Below are positions 36,131-44,805 of a stretch of DNA of 64,000 nucleotides, piece by piece. The stretch lies in contig NZ_CP099402.1 in the NCBI RefSeq assembly GCF_024721175.1, forward strand, positions 496,001 to 560,000. Reading direction: 5' to 3'. Origin of the DNA: Rhizobium sp. Pop5 (lineage in GTDB: Bacteria > Pseudomonadota > Alphaproteobacteria > Rhizobiales > Rhizobiaceae). Each line of letters begins with the position of its first letter. The stretch's first letter is position 1. The notes below the pieces were generated by a model. That model was given only the letters and a program-made list of their open reading frames with translations. It was not told the origin of the DNA and ran no database searches. The translations under genes and the position numbers were made by a program.

Positions 36131-37084
36131 GTGCAGCTTCTCCTCCTTCATCTCGACGATGCTTTGGAGTTGCAGCCGGACTTCGTGCGCGCCTGCACGC
36201 TTGCGGGCGCGTGCCATCATGTCGACAAGCGGAGCGGCAGTGCAATCAGGTTGTGGGGCAGGCAGAGGATGCTTGCCGAACTCGGACGGGACATAGCCAG
36301 ATCGCTGCCGCCGCGCAGCAGAGGGCCGCAGCTTGCCTTCATGGGCTCGGGCGATTTCCATCATGTGACCGCGCTGCTGCTCGATGCCGCCCTCGAACGG
36401 CGCCCGGTTTCGACGACGCTCGTTCATTTCGACAATCACCCCGACTGGGTGAACTTCGAGGACGGCATGCATTGCGGCTCATGGGTCAACAGCGCCCTTT
36501 CAAACCCCAATGTCGAAAGGGTCGTTACCATCGGGGTCTGCAGCCACGACCTGCGCAATCCCGAGCGCAAGGGTGCCAATCTCGGCTGGCTCCGGCAGGG
36601 CAAGCTCGAACTTTATCCTTACGAGCATCCGCCAAGCCGCGTGAAGGCCGATTATGGCAACGGCCCGAGCTACCGCCAGGACAAGGGCGCCTTGCACTGG
36701 AATTCCATCTCCGGGATCGGCGAGGACAATTTCATCGACCGGATCCTCAGCCGCATCGGCACCGAAGCAGTTTATGTCACAGTCGACAAGGACGTTCTCG
36801 CGGCCGATGACGCCGTGACCAACTGGGATCAAGGGCGCATGCGGCTGCCCTATCTGATGGCGCTGATCAGCGAGATCGGCAGCCGCCATCGCATCATCGG
36901 CGCCGATGTCATCGGCGACTATTCGGTGCCGAGCTATGCCGGCGGCTTCACGACCCGCCTGCTCAAGCAGGCCGAAATCTTCATCGATCAACCGCGTCTG
37001 CGGCAGGCGGCCGATGCGGTGCGAAACATCAACAGCGCTGCAAATCACGCATTGCTGGAAGTCCTGGCGGAATCGATGGGATGA
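36131..37084 (+). CDS. arginase/ureohydrolase-fold protein
   Basis: 317-residue protein with the metal-ligand pattern of ureohydrolases: GSGDFHHV (the GGDH position), FDNHPDW (the D-x-H-x-D motif) and VTVDKDVLAADDA (the D-x-D motif). It could hydrolyse a guanidino or related C-N bond. Overall similarity to arginase or agmatinase is weak outside these motifs. The start is GTG 36131, with AGGAGG 7 bases upstream inside the aminotransferase end. It overlaps the next gene by 4 bases. Confidence 0.8.
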   Translation: MQLLLLHLDDALELQPDFVRACTLAGACHHVDKRSGSAIRLWGRQRMLAELGRDIARSLPPRSRGPQLAFMGSGDFHHVTALLLDAALERRPVSTTLVHFDNHPDWVNFEDGMHCGSWVNSALSNPNVERVVTIGVCSHDLRNPERKGANLGWLRQGKLELYPYEHPPSRVKADYGNGPSYRQDKGALHWNSISGIGEDNFIDRILSRIGTEAVYVTVDKDVLAADDAVTNWDQGRMRLPYLMALISEIGSRHRIIGADVIGDYSVPSYAGGFTTRLLKQAEIFIDQPRLRQAADAVRNINSAANHALLEVLAESMG

Positions 37085-37434
37085 ACGGCAGCCTCACATT
37101 GCCGATGCTCGGCCTGATCCTTTTCTGCGTGCTGGCGGAAACGGCGCGCGAGGTCTGCTTCAAGCAGGCTGCCAGCGACAGCCCCGTACTGGCGACGCTC
37201 ACCAAACCGCTGACCTGGCTCGGCATCGTCTTCTGGGCCATCGAACTGCTTGCCTGGACGGCCGTGCTTGCCAGCGTGCCGCTCACCATCGCCTTTCCGC
37301 TGATGGCGCTGAGCTACGTGGCGACCGTCGTCGCCGGCGCCGTCATCTTCAGGGAAAATATCAACCTTCGTCACGCGACGGGCGTGTTTCTCGTTACCGC
37401 CGGCGTGGCCTGTGTCGGAGCAACCGGACTATGA
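37081..37434 (+). CDS. small EamA/SMR-type four-helix transporter (first of pair)
   Basis: 117-residue inner-membrane protein with four helices, starting like small multidrug-resistance proteins and ending GVFLVTAGVACVG. A conserved Glu lies in the first helix (CVLAETAREVCFK). It overlaps both neighbours by 4 bases. A second protein of the same type lies at 40231 in the same operon, so they may form a heterodimer like ArnE/ArnF or EbrA/EbrB. Confidence 0.82.
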   Translation: MNGSLTLPMLGLILFCVLAETAREVCFKQAASDSPVLATLTKPLTWLGIVFWAIELLAWTAVLASVPLTIAFPLMALSYVATVVAGAVIFRENINLRHATGVFLVTAGVACVGATGL

Positions 37435-38303
37435 AAATCTTTGCCCATACCAAGTGGGATGCCGCTCCCGTGCTTGCCGCGGTGGCGCATCTCGTTTTCG
37501 ACGTCTACCTGATCGTCGGCTTCCAGAGCCGTCCGCTCTGGGCCTCATTGATCCTCGGCTGTCTCTATGCCGTGTCGATATCCTGGAACATCAACAGCAT
37601 CTCGCATAATTTCATCCACACCCCCTATTTCAAGCCGCATTGGATGAACTACGCCTTCAGCCTGCTGGAGTCGGTGGCGATCGGCTTTTCCCAGACCTAT
37701 TACCACTGGGTGCATATGCGCCATCACTCCGGCAACAGTGACCGGCCGGACGAGAAGGGCGAGACGATCGATCTTCTGTCGATCTATCGCCATGGCCGGA
37801 ACGGCGAGCCGGAAAACGTCTGGTCCTATACGCTGAAGAGCTTCTTCCGCGACAGTCTCGGCGATATCCACAAGGCCATTGCGAAGCGGCGTCCCTTCGA
37901 TGCCGCGTGGGGTCGTTTCGAGCTGCTGGCCTTTCTCGGCCTGGCGGCGATTGCGCTGATCTACGACTGGAAGGCCGTCCTGTTCTTCGTGCCCTTCTAT
38001 TATGCCGGCAACTGCCTGTCGTCGCTCAACGGCTATTACGAGCATCTTCACGGCGATCCGGACGAACCGATTGCCTGGGGCGTGAGCAGCCACAAGCCCT
38101 TCTATAACTGGCTATGGTTCGGCAATGGCTATCATGCCGAACATCATTACCGGCCGCGCACCCACTGGACGAAACTCTCGTCCCTGCACGAGCAGATCAA
38201 AGACGAGCAGGAAAGGGCCGGCACGCACGTGATCAGCACCTGCCATGCGTTCGGCTTCATGGCCCCGGAAAACCGCGAGGCGGAGCTTCGGCATGAGGTC
38301 TGA
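37431..38303 (+). CDS. membrane fatty acid desaturase
   Basis: 290-residue di-iron membrane desaturase or hydroxylase. The three histidine boxes are HNFIH (about 59-63), HMRHH (about 94-98) and HAEHH (about 232-236), with four hydrophobic segments between them. The family introduces double bonds or hydroxyl groups into acyl chains or related lipids. ATG 37431 overlaps the upstream transporter gene by 4 bases, and the end overlaps the hydrolase start by 11. The acyl substrate is unknown. Confidence 0.9.
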   Translation: MKIFAHTKWDAAPVLAAVAHLVFDVYLIVGFQSRPLWASLILGCLYAVSISWNINSISHNFIHTPYFKPHWMNYAFSLLESVAIGFSQTYYHWVHMRHHSGNSDRPDEKGETIDLLSIYRHGRNGEPENVWSYTLKSFFRDSLGDIHKAIAKRRPFDAAWGRFELLAFLGLAAIALIYDWKAVLFFVPFYYAGNCLSSLNGYYEHLHGDPDEPIAWGVSSHKPFYNWLWFGNGYHAEHHYRPRTHWTKLSSLHEQIKDEQERAGTHVISTCHAFGFMAPENREAELRHEV

Positions 38304-39108
38304 GGAATTGAGTTTCTTCCTGGAAGGCACGAATGGCAAAGGTGTGCTGCTGATCCATGGCCTGACCGGGGCGCCGGCCGAGATGAAGCTTGTCGCCCGC
38401 CAGCTCAACCGTCGCGGCTACAGCGTCCATGCGCCGCTGCTGGCCGGTCATGGAGAGGATATCAGGACATTGCGCCGGACGCATTGGGAGGACTGGCTGA
38501 AAAGCGTGCTGCGGGCCTGCGAATTCCTGGCCGAGCGAACGCGGGAGATATTTGCGGCCGGCATCTGCGTTGGCGGCAAGCTGTCACTGCTGGCGGCCGA
38601 GCAGCGGCCGGATCTGATCAAGGCGGTCGCCATCTATTCGCCCTGCTTCCACTATGACGGCTGGGATGTTCCCAGGCACTATACGCTGCTGTCGCCGCAT
38701 ATCGGATGGTTGTCGCGCATCCCTTTCCTCGATCGTCTCAATTTCAGGGAGAATGACTCCCTCGGCATCAAGGACGAGCGGATGCGGCGCATGGTCGAAG
38801 GCATGGCAGGCGAAGGCATGCTCGAGAAATTCCCCGGCCGCGGCATCGTCGAAATGCACCGGCTGGGCAAGGCGCTTCGCGGTACCCTGCCGCAGATCCA
38901 GACACCGACGCTGATCCTGCATGCGGAGGAAGACGATCTGAGCAATCCCAGACATGCCCTCTACATTTCAGAGCATATTGGCGGTCCGCATGAACTCAGA
39001 TGGATCAAGGACAGCTACCACATGATCCATCTCGATCGCCAGCATCGGCAGGTCGCGGCTTTCACGGCGGATTTTTTCGAGGCAAGCCATGCTGCAATTC
39101 GCGCATAA
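38293..39108 (+). CDS. alpha/beta hydrolase with Cys nucleophile position
   Basis: 271-residue serine-hydrolase-fold protein similar to monoacylglycerol lipase/carboxylesterase types. It has an IHGLTG oxyanion segment, the nucleophile elbow GICVGG with Cys92 in place of Ser, an acid in HAEEDDLSN and the catalytic His in DSYHMIHLD. A Cys there suggests either thioester or acyl-transfer chemistry, as in dienelactone hydrolases, or altered activity. It overlaps both the desaturase and the acyltransferase genes. Confidence 0.87.
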   Translation: MRSEELSFFLEGTNGKGVLLIHGLTGAPAEMKLVARQLNRRGYSVHAPLLAGHGEDIRTLRRTHWEDWLKSVLRACEFLAERTREIFAAGICVGGKLSLLAAEQRPDLIKAVAIYSPCFHYDGWDVPRHYTLLSPHIGWLSRIPFLDRLNFRENDSLGIKDERMRRMVEGMAGEGMLEKFPGRGIVEMHRLGKALRGTLPQIQTPTLILHAEEDDLSNPRHALYISEHIGGPHELRWIKDSYHMIHLDRQHRQVAAFTADFFEASHAAIRA

Positions 39109-40231
39109 ACGTCCCTTTCCCCGCGCCGATCCCGTCACGCAGGTCTACGACACGATCCGCGCCATCGGCCGCGAGGCGTGGAACGCCTGCTTCCGCGGTC
39201 AGGTCGAGGATTACGATTGCCTGCTGGCGATAGAAGGCGCCGGCATCGGCGACTTCGAGTGGCGCTACCTCACGATCGTGGAAGACGGCAAGATCAGCGC
39301 CGCCATGCCGGCGTTCCTGTGCCCTTATCCATTGGATACCACGCTGGAGGAGGGTCTGCCGCGCCGGCTGATACGGCGCGTGCGGCAGCATGCATCGGGT
39401 TTTCTCGTTCTGCGGCTTGCCTGCCTTGGCTCGCCCTGCACCGAAACCGGCGCGATAGGCTTTCATGCCGACGTTCCGGAGGAGCGCCGCGAGGCGCTGT
39501 TTGGACAATTGCTCACGGCCTTCGAGGCGCTTGCAGCCGAAGAGGGCTGCGCGCTGATGGGGATCAAGGACATTCCGGCACCGGTTGCCGCCGAATTCGG
39601 CGCGCTGTTTTCAAAACGCCGTTATGCCGCCATCGGCGGCCTGCCGTCCGCCTCGCTCGATATCGATTTCAGGACCATTGACGACTACATGGCCCGGCTG
39701 TCGGCGGGCACCCGAAAAGACATGCGGCGCAAGCTGAAATCCTTTGATGCCGTCAGGGTCGAAATCAGAACAGATATCGGCGATCTGCTTCCCCGGGTAA
39801 TGACGCTCTATCATGACACGCGCAATCGCAGCGAATGGCAGTTCGAGGAACTGACCCCGGCCTATTTTGAAGGCATCCTCACCCATATGGCGGGCCGCTC
39901 GTTCTGCGCTCTCTATTTCGTCGGCGACGAGCTGCTCGCCGCCAACCTGATCGTCCACGACGAACAGCTTGCGATCGACAAGTTCTTCTGCATGGACGGC
40001 GAGCGAGGGCGGCCCTACAACCTCTATTTCCTCAGCTGGTTCACCAATCTGCGCTATTGCCTCGATCATGGCCTTTCCCGCTACCAGAGCGGCCAGGCCT
40101 ATTATGAAAACAAGGTGCGGCTCGGCAGCCAGCTTACGGCAAACACCATGTTCTTCCGCCACCGCAATCGGCTGCTGCAGGCGCTGTTGCGGCTGGTCTC
40201 CCCGCTCTTTTCGCAGGATGAGGCCACGTGA
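39089..40231 (+). CDS. FemAB/GNAT-like N-acyltransferase
   Basis: 380-residue protein with a duplicated GNAT-like fold of the BioF2/FemAB-like type (conserved LSAGTRKDMRRKLK, LYHDTRNRS and a C-terminal YQSGQAYYENKVRLGS). Members transfer acyl or aminoacyl groups to amines. It overlaps the hydrolase gene by 20 bases and the second small transporter gene by one base. The likely role is joining an acyl chain and an amino head group in the operon's product, which is inference. Confidence 0.8.
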   Translation: MLQFAHKRPFPRADPVTQVYDTIRAIGREAWNACFRGQVEDYDCLLAIEGAGIGDFEWRYLTIVEDGKISAAMPAFLCPYPLDTTLEEGLPRRLIRRVRQHASGFLVLRLACLGSPCTETGAIGFHADVPEERREALFGQLLTAFEALAAEEGCALMGIKDIPAPVAAEFGALFSKRRYAAIGGLPSASLDIDFRTIDDYMARLSAGTRKDMRRKLKSFDAVRVEIRTDIGDLLPRVMTLYHDTRNRSEWQFEELTPAYFEGILTHMAGRSFCALYFVGDELLAANLIVHDEQLAIDKFFCMDGERGRPYNLYFLSWFTNLRYCLDHGLSRYQSGQAYYENKVRLGSQLTANTMFFRHRNRLLQALLRLVSPLFSQDEAT

Positions 40232-40659
40232 TGACGTCGATGCGCCTGACATGGCTCGCCGTGCCTGTCCTCAACACGCTGTTCCAGATCTTCACCAAGC
40301 TTGGCGCGACGCAACTCGGCAATGCCGAGGGGACGACCTGGCTGGAGGATGCGCTGACCTCACACTGGATCCTGGCAGCCGTCGTCGTCGAGATCGTCTG
40401 CTTCTTCATCTGGATGACGGTGCTCGCCGAACTCGACCTCAGCAAGGCGTTTCCGCTTTCCGGCATCAGCTACGTGCTGATCATTGCCACCGGCTGGTTC
40501 GCTTTCGGCGAACCGATCGTCAGCCTTCAGATCGTCGGCAGCGGCCTGATCCTCGCCGGTGTCTGGCTGATCGCCGGCGCATCGGAAAAAACGGGCAACG
40601 TCAGCGACAATGATGTTGGACCGATCCTGCCACATGCCCATGTCAGCAAGGATCGGTGA
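40231..40659 (+). CDS. small EamA/SMR-type four-helix transporter (second of pair)
   Basis: 142-residue inner-membrane protein with four helices (GWFAFGEPIVSLQIVGSGLI in the third and fourth) and a charged cytoplasmic tail of about 28 residues. ATG 40231 overlaps the acyltransferase stop. Together with the 117-residue protein at 37081 it probably forms an asymmetric dimer exporting or flipping the pathway product. Confidence 0.8.
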   Translation: MTSMRLTWLAVPVLNTLFQIFTKLGATQLGNAEGTTWLEDALTSHWILAAVVVEIVCFFIWMTVLAELDLSKAFPLSGISYVLIIATGWFAFGEPIVSLQIVGSGLILAGVWLIAGASEKTGNVSDNDVGPILPHAHVSKDR

Positions 40660-41996
40660 TGCAGCCAACCCAGAATTTCATCCTCCGTCACGCAAAGGGC
40701 GCTGCATCGGCGTTCAGCAATTGGGTTCTGGAGCACGCGCTCTCGCGCATCGTCACGCGCGGCTGCCTCAACGTCACAACATCCAATGGGCAGCAGCTTT
40801 CCTTCGGCGACGGATCCGGAGAGCAGATACATGTGAGCTTTGCCGACCTTGCCGCGCAATGGGCATTCCTCATCGATGCCGATCTGCGGCTCGGCGAACT
40901 CTATATGGATCGCCGCTTTCTCATCGAACAGGGCTCGCTCCACGACTTCCTGGCGATGATGCTGCGCGAGGCGCAGAACGCCAAGCATCCGCTCATCGCC
41001 CGGCTGATCGATCGTGCCCGCACCTGGCTGCGCATCTTCCGCCATCGCAATCTGCCGGCCCGCTCCAAAGCCAATGTCGCCCACCATTACGATCTCGATG
41101 GCCAGCTCTACGAACTCTTCCTCGACGCGGACCGGCAATATTCCTGCGCGTATTTCGAGAGCCCCGACCAATCGCTCGATGCGGCGCAACACGCCAAAAA
41201 GCGGCATCTCGCCGCGAAATTGCAGCTTGGGCCCGGCAAGAGCGTACTCGATATCGGTTGCGGCTGGGGTGGGCTCGCCCTGCACATGGCAAGGCATGTG
41301 CAGGGCGGGCATGTGCTCGGCATCACCCTGTCGGAGGAGCAGCATGGCTACGCCCTGAAGCGGCTTGCCGAACACGAGCGAATGGAGGCGGGCATCCAGT
41401 TTGCCCTTCAGGATTATCGCAGCCTGAGCAGACGGTTCGACCGGATCGTGTCGGTCGGCATGTTCGAGCATGTCGGCCTCGCATCCTACCGCGCCTTCTT
41501 CGAGAAATGTGCGGACCTGCTGGAAGATGACGGCATCATGGTTTTGCACACGATCGGCTGTTCGGCGACACCCGGCTTCACCACGCCTTGGCTCGACAAA
41601 TATATCTTTCCCGGCGGCTATATTCCCGCGCTGTCGGAAATCCTTCCCGAAATTGAAAAAGCCGGTCTTGCGGTTGCCGACATCGAGGTCCTGCGCCTGC
41701 ACTATGCCTGGACGCTGGCACATTGGCGGAAGCGCTTCCTGGCGCGCTGGCAGGAGGCTGCCGCCCTTTACGACGAACGCTTCTGCCGCATGTGGGAATT
41801 CTACCTTGCAAGCGCCGAAGCCGCATTCCGCTACGAAGATCTGGTGGTTTTCCAGATCCAGCTAAGCAAGCGCAACGACGTCATTCCCGTGACGCGGGAC
41901 TATATCGGCCAGCATGAGAAAGCGGCGGCGCAAAGTTCAAAAGCCGATCTGGAAGGAGCGGCTGAGCGTGATGCCGATGACGTTCTGGTCGGCTGA
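40659..41996 (+). CDS. cfa: cyclopropane-fatty-acyl-phospholipid synthase-like methyltransferase
   Basis: 445-residue SAM-dependent enzyme. The N-terminal domain (about 1-120) is of the lipid-binding type; then come HHYDLDGQLYELFLD, the SAM motif VLDIGCGWGGLALHMA, and FDRIVSVGMFEHVG, all typical of the Cfa family. It would methylate or cyclopropanate unsaturated acyl chains, matching the desaturase in the operon. The 3' 250 bases are repeated at 50922-51171. The stop lies inside a remnant of the convergent mipA gene. Confidence 0.9.
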   Translation: MQPTQNFILRHAKGAASAFSNWVLEHALSRIVTRGCLNVTTSNGQQLSFGDGSGEQIHVSFADLAAQWAFLIDADLRLGELYMDRRFLIEQGSLHDFLAMMLREAQNAKHPLIARLIDRARTWLRIFRHRNLPARSKANVAHHYDLDGQLYELFLDADRQYSCAYFESPDQSLDAAQHAKKRHLAAKLQLGPGKSVLDIGCGWGGLALHMARHVQGGHVLGITLSEEQHGYALKRLAEHERMEAGIQFALQDYRSLSRRFDRIVSVGMFEHVGLASYRAFFEKCADLLEDDGIMVLHTIGCSATPGFTTPWLDKYIFPGGYIPALSEILPEIEKAGLAVADIEVLRLHYAWTLAHWRKRFLARWQEAAALYDERFCRMWEFYLASAEAAFRYEDLVVFQIQLSKRNDVIPVTRDYIGQHEKAAAQSSKADLEGAAERDADDVLVG

Positions 41997-42040
41997 GCCA
42001 AGCCTTGAGGTGATCGGGCTGTCGGCGGCATCGCCCACCA
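41747..42040. repeat. 294-bp direct repeat, left copy
   Basis: About 98-99% identical to 50922-51215 (constant offset 9175; four mismatches counted by eye). It covers the last 250 bases of the cyclopropane-synthase gene and the overlapping 3' end of mipA. Together with the right copy it brackets a 8.8-kb gene module. Confidence 0.9.
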
Positions 42041-42114
42041 CGTCCAAGTTCCGCTGGACCGAATGCAAACCCTGCAGTTCGGAATCGTCGAGTGTCGACC
42101 GCCCTGCTCTCAGG
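41937..42114 (-). pseudogene. truncated mipA remnant with internal deletion
   Basis: Minus-strand sequence corresponding to the end of the intact mipA gene (51112-51933). It has the same C-terminal codons as far as 42040; then 42041-42114 matches 51561-51634, so 345 bases (115 codons) are missing between. No 5' part remains: at 42115 the sequence changes to the end of the kinase gene. It overlaps the synthase 3' end. Confidence 0.85.
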
Positions 42115-42120
42115 AGGCCT

Positions 42121-43440
42121 TCAGGCAGTTCGCACCATGACACTTGCGACAAGGCCCGGCCCGTCGTCGCGCATGGCGAGTGTGAGCCGCACACCTTGCC
42201 TTTCGGCTGCCGCCTTTGCGATCGCCAACCCCAAGCCGCTCCCCTCGCTATCCTCACGCCTTGCCCTGAAAAAGCGTTCAAAGACGCGTGGCATCTCTTC
42301 CTCAGCGATACCGGGGCCGGTGTCGCGGATTTCGATTCGTGTTTCTTGTCCAGCGACGACCACCGCAACGTCGACGGTTCCACCCGGTGGAGTGTACCGC
42401 ACGGCGTTCTCGACGAGATTGTCAAGGATGATCTCCAAATCGGCCAGCGCACCGATCATGATAACCTTGTCCCGGCGCGTGATGCCGAGGTCAATCTCCC
42501 GGCTCTCGGCGAGCGGGGTCAGCCGCGCAACAGTGTCGAGCGCAAGCTGGACGAGGTCGACCGGCTGCGGCGCGGGCGCGGTCTCGTGAGCGTCGTAGCG
42601 CGCGAGGCGCAAGAGCTTGCTCACAAGGCTGGTGGCTCTGCCGATTCCAGCTTCGAGCTCGGTCAAACGGTTGCAAAATCGGCCATCCCGGTCGTCGTGC
42701 CGAAGGTTGTCGATTTGAATTTGCAGCGCCGAGAGCGGTGTGCGCAATTCGTGGGCTGCGTCAGAAATAAACCGCCGCTGTCTCTCCAGCAGTGCGCGGA
42801 GCCGGGCGAGCGACAGATTGATCGAATTTACGAAGGGAATGACTTCGGCGGGCACGTCGTCGGTCGGAACGGGGCTGTCCACCGTCGTGTCTCGCGAGGC
42901 GACCGCGACGGCCAGGCGATTGAGTCGAGCCATGATCCGATCGATGATCCAACTCAGCGTCAGCAATGACAACGGAATCAGAACGATGATTGGAAGTGCC
43001 GCCTGGAGCGCGGCATTGGCCGCCAGTTCCTGCCGGACGCTCATATCCTGGGAAACCTGAACAGTTCGATCCGGCGCGGCCAGCGTGTAGACGCGCCAGT
43101 TGTCACTGCCGGTCGAAACGTCGGCAAAACCGGTCGCTGATTGGCGGGGGATACCGACGGCGGGATGCGATTGTCGCAACGTCCGACCGGCCGCATCCCA
43201 GACCTGGATGACGAAATCGTCTTCAGGATCGTGCGGTGCACCGTTATCTGGACCTGTTTCTGGCGATGAACGCGCATCCCCGATATAAACTGCGATCTGC
43301 CGCAGCTGATTGTCGAGGAAGTCCGATGCCTCGTTCTGAACGAGGAAGTATGATGTTGTCGCCGCAATGACACCAATGGTTGCCATCAAGCCGGCGAGCC
43401 ATAAGAAAGCCGTGCGTCGGATCGAAGTTGCGCCTCTCAC
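42121..43440 (-). CDS. sensor histidine kinase of the inserted module
   Basis: 439-residue kinase: helix 1 near 8-30, a periplasmic region of about 115 residues, helix 2 near 150-170, HAMP, SDAAHELRTPLSALQIQ, LVENAVRYTPPGG and GLGLAIAKAAAE. I prefer GTG 43440, which overlaps the regulator stop; TTG 43455 is the longer alternative. It pairs with the regulator at 43437 and is divergent from the secreted-protein/ABC operon, its probable target. Confidence 0.92.
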   Translation of the reverse strand: MRGATSIRRTAFLWLAGLMATIGVIAATTSYFLVQNEASDFLDNQLRQIAVYIGDARSSPETGPDNGAPHDPEDDFVIQVWDAAGRTLRQSHPAVGIPRQSATGFADVSTGSDNWRVYTLAAPDRTVQVSQDMSVRQELAANAALQAALPIIVLIPLSLLTLSWIIDRIMARLNRLAVAVASRDTTVDSPVPTDDVPAEVIPFVNSINLSLARLRALLERQRRFISDAAHELRTPLSALQIQIDNLRHDDRDGRFCNRLTELEAGIGRATSLVSKLLRLARYDAHETAPAPQPVDLVQLALDTVARLTPLAESREIDLGITRRDKVIMIGALADLEIILDNLVENAVRYTPPGGTVDVAVVVAGQETRIEIRDTGPGIAEEEMPRVFERFFRARREDSEGSGLGLAIAKAAAERQGVRLTLAMRDDGPGLVASVMVRTA

Positions 43441-44093
43441 TTGGGGACCATCCAACCTGCCCCCCGGACGTTGCGTACAATATCCTTGTCGAATTTGCGT
43501 CGCACGTAGTGGATCAGCACGTCGATAGCGTTGCTTTCCACCTCCTCACCCCAGCCATAGAGCCTTTCCTCCAGTTGGGTGCGCGAAAGAATGGTTCCTG
43601 GACGCTCCAGCAATGCCTGAAGCAGTGCAAATTCGCGCGCTGGCAATACTTCGCCGCACCCCCGATATTTCACCTCATGGCTAGATAGATCGAGCTCGAT
43701 TTCGCTCGTATAGAGGATCGAAACCGCCTGACCTCCGTGCCGGCGCAAGACCGCACGCATGCGTGCAAGCAGTTCTTTGACCTCGAACGGCTTCACCAGA
43801 TAGTCGTCTGCCCCGAGGTCGAGCCCCGTGACGCGATCGTCGAGTTCGTCACGAGCGGTGATCACCAGGATTGGCCTCTTGTCGCCGGCTTCCCGCAGCG
43901 AGCTAAGAATCTCAAGGCCGGAACGGCCGGGCAAGCCGAGGTCGAGCAACACAAGACCATGCCCGCCAACCGCGACGGCTTCGTTCCCGAGGTGCCCGTC
44001 CCGCACCCAGTCTACCGACATGCCGGCATCGTCGAGGGCTTGTACGAGGGCCCGGCCAAGCATGACATCATCTTCGATCACAAGAACACGCAT
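43437..44093 (-). CDS. OmpR-family response regulator of the inserted module
   Basis: 218-residue regulator with receiver acidic pair EDD near residues 7-9, phosphoacceptor in LVLLDLGLPGRSG, Lys in YLVKPF, and a winged helix ending VRNVRGAGWMVPK. It starts at ATG 44093. The 135-base gap to the plus-strand gene at 44229 should hold divergent promoters, though no clear repeat operator was seen. Confidence 0.93.
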   Translation of the reverse strand: MRVLVIEDDVMLGRALVQALDDAGMSVDWVRDGHLGNEAVAVGGHGLVLLDLGLPGRSGLEILSSLREAGDKRPILVITARDELDDRVTGLDLGADDYLVKPFEVKELLARMRAVLRRHGGQAVSILYTSEIELDLSSHEVKYRGCGEVLPAREFALLQALLERPGTILSRTQLEERLYGWGEEVESNAIDVLIHYVRRKFDKDIVRNVRGAGWMVPK

Positions 44094-44228
44094 GCTTCAA
44101 AGTAGCCTAAACGCGTCCAACTGCACAGATTTTGGTGCAAGCCGACTGCACTACGGCAGATCATCTAAGACCCTCCTAATTCTGCTGGCGTCACATGCCT
44201 GCTCAAGTCTGCAGAGGAGCGCTAAATC

Positions 44229-44801
44229 ATGACTGGCCGCTATCGAATATCCGCCGCAATAGCCTTGCTGCTCATGGTGTCATCCGGCGCGTTTCCTCCC
44301 GCTGTGGCCCAGGAGAAACTCGTCGCGCCTGAGACGAACCCACCGGGTGACATTCCGGATAATCAAGTCTTCGTCACCTACACCTCTCCAGACGGATTTG
44401 CTCTGAAGGTGCCAGAAGGATGGTCACGCATCGAGATCGACCATGGTGTTCGGTTCTTCGATAAATACGATGAACTAGTTGCTACCCTTGGCGCCGCGAG
44501 TGCTCCTCCAACAGCGTCCTCAGCCAAGGCCCACGAAATCCCTGACCTCAAAACGGCCGGGCACGCCGTCAAAGTCACCGCAGTCAAGGATGTAAAGCTC
44601 GCAGCCGGGCCGGCCGTTCGCATCAGTTATGTGTCGAATTCCGCGCCAAATCCGGTGACGAACAAGCAGATCAGGCTCGAGCACGAGCGCTTCATTCTGT
44701 TCAAGGGTGGCAGGACGGTCACACTCGATCTTGCCGCACCGGCCGGTGCAGACAATGTCGACCAGTGGCAATTGATCTCCAACTCTTTGCAGTGGAGATG
44801 A
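44229..44801 (+). CDS. secreted protein of unknown function
   Basis: 190 residues with a signal peptide (about 1-28, ending AVAQ). The mature part, including FVTYTSPDGFALKVPEGWSR, is a beta-rich domain like those found in PsbP-related or lipid-handling secreted proteins, but I do not recognise the family. It lies 4 bases before the first ABC ATPase gene and may be the periplasmic partner of that system. Confidence 0.75.
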   Translation: MTGRYRISAAIALLLMVSSGAFPPAVAQEKLVAPETNPPGDIPDNQVFVTYTSPDGFALKVPEGWSRIEIDHGVRFFDKYDELVATLGAASAPPTASSAKAHEIPDLKTAGHAVKVTAVKDVKLAAGPAVRISYVSNSAPNPVTNKQIRLEHERFILFKGGRTVTLDLAAPAGADNVDQWQLISNSLQWR

Positions 44802-44805
44802 CCAC

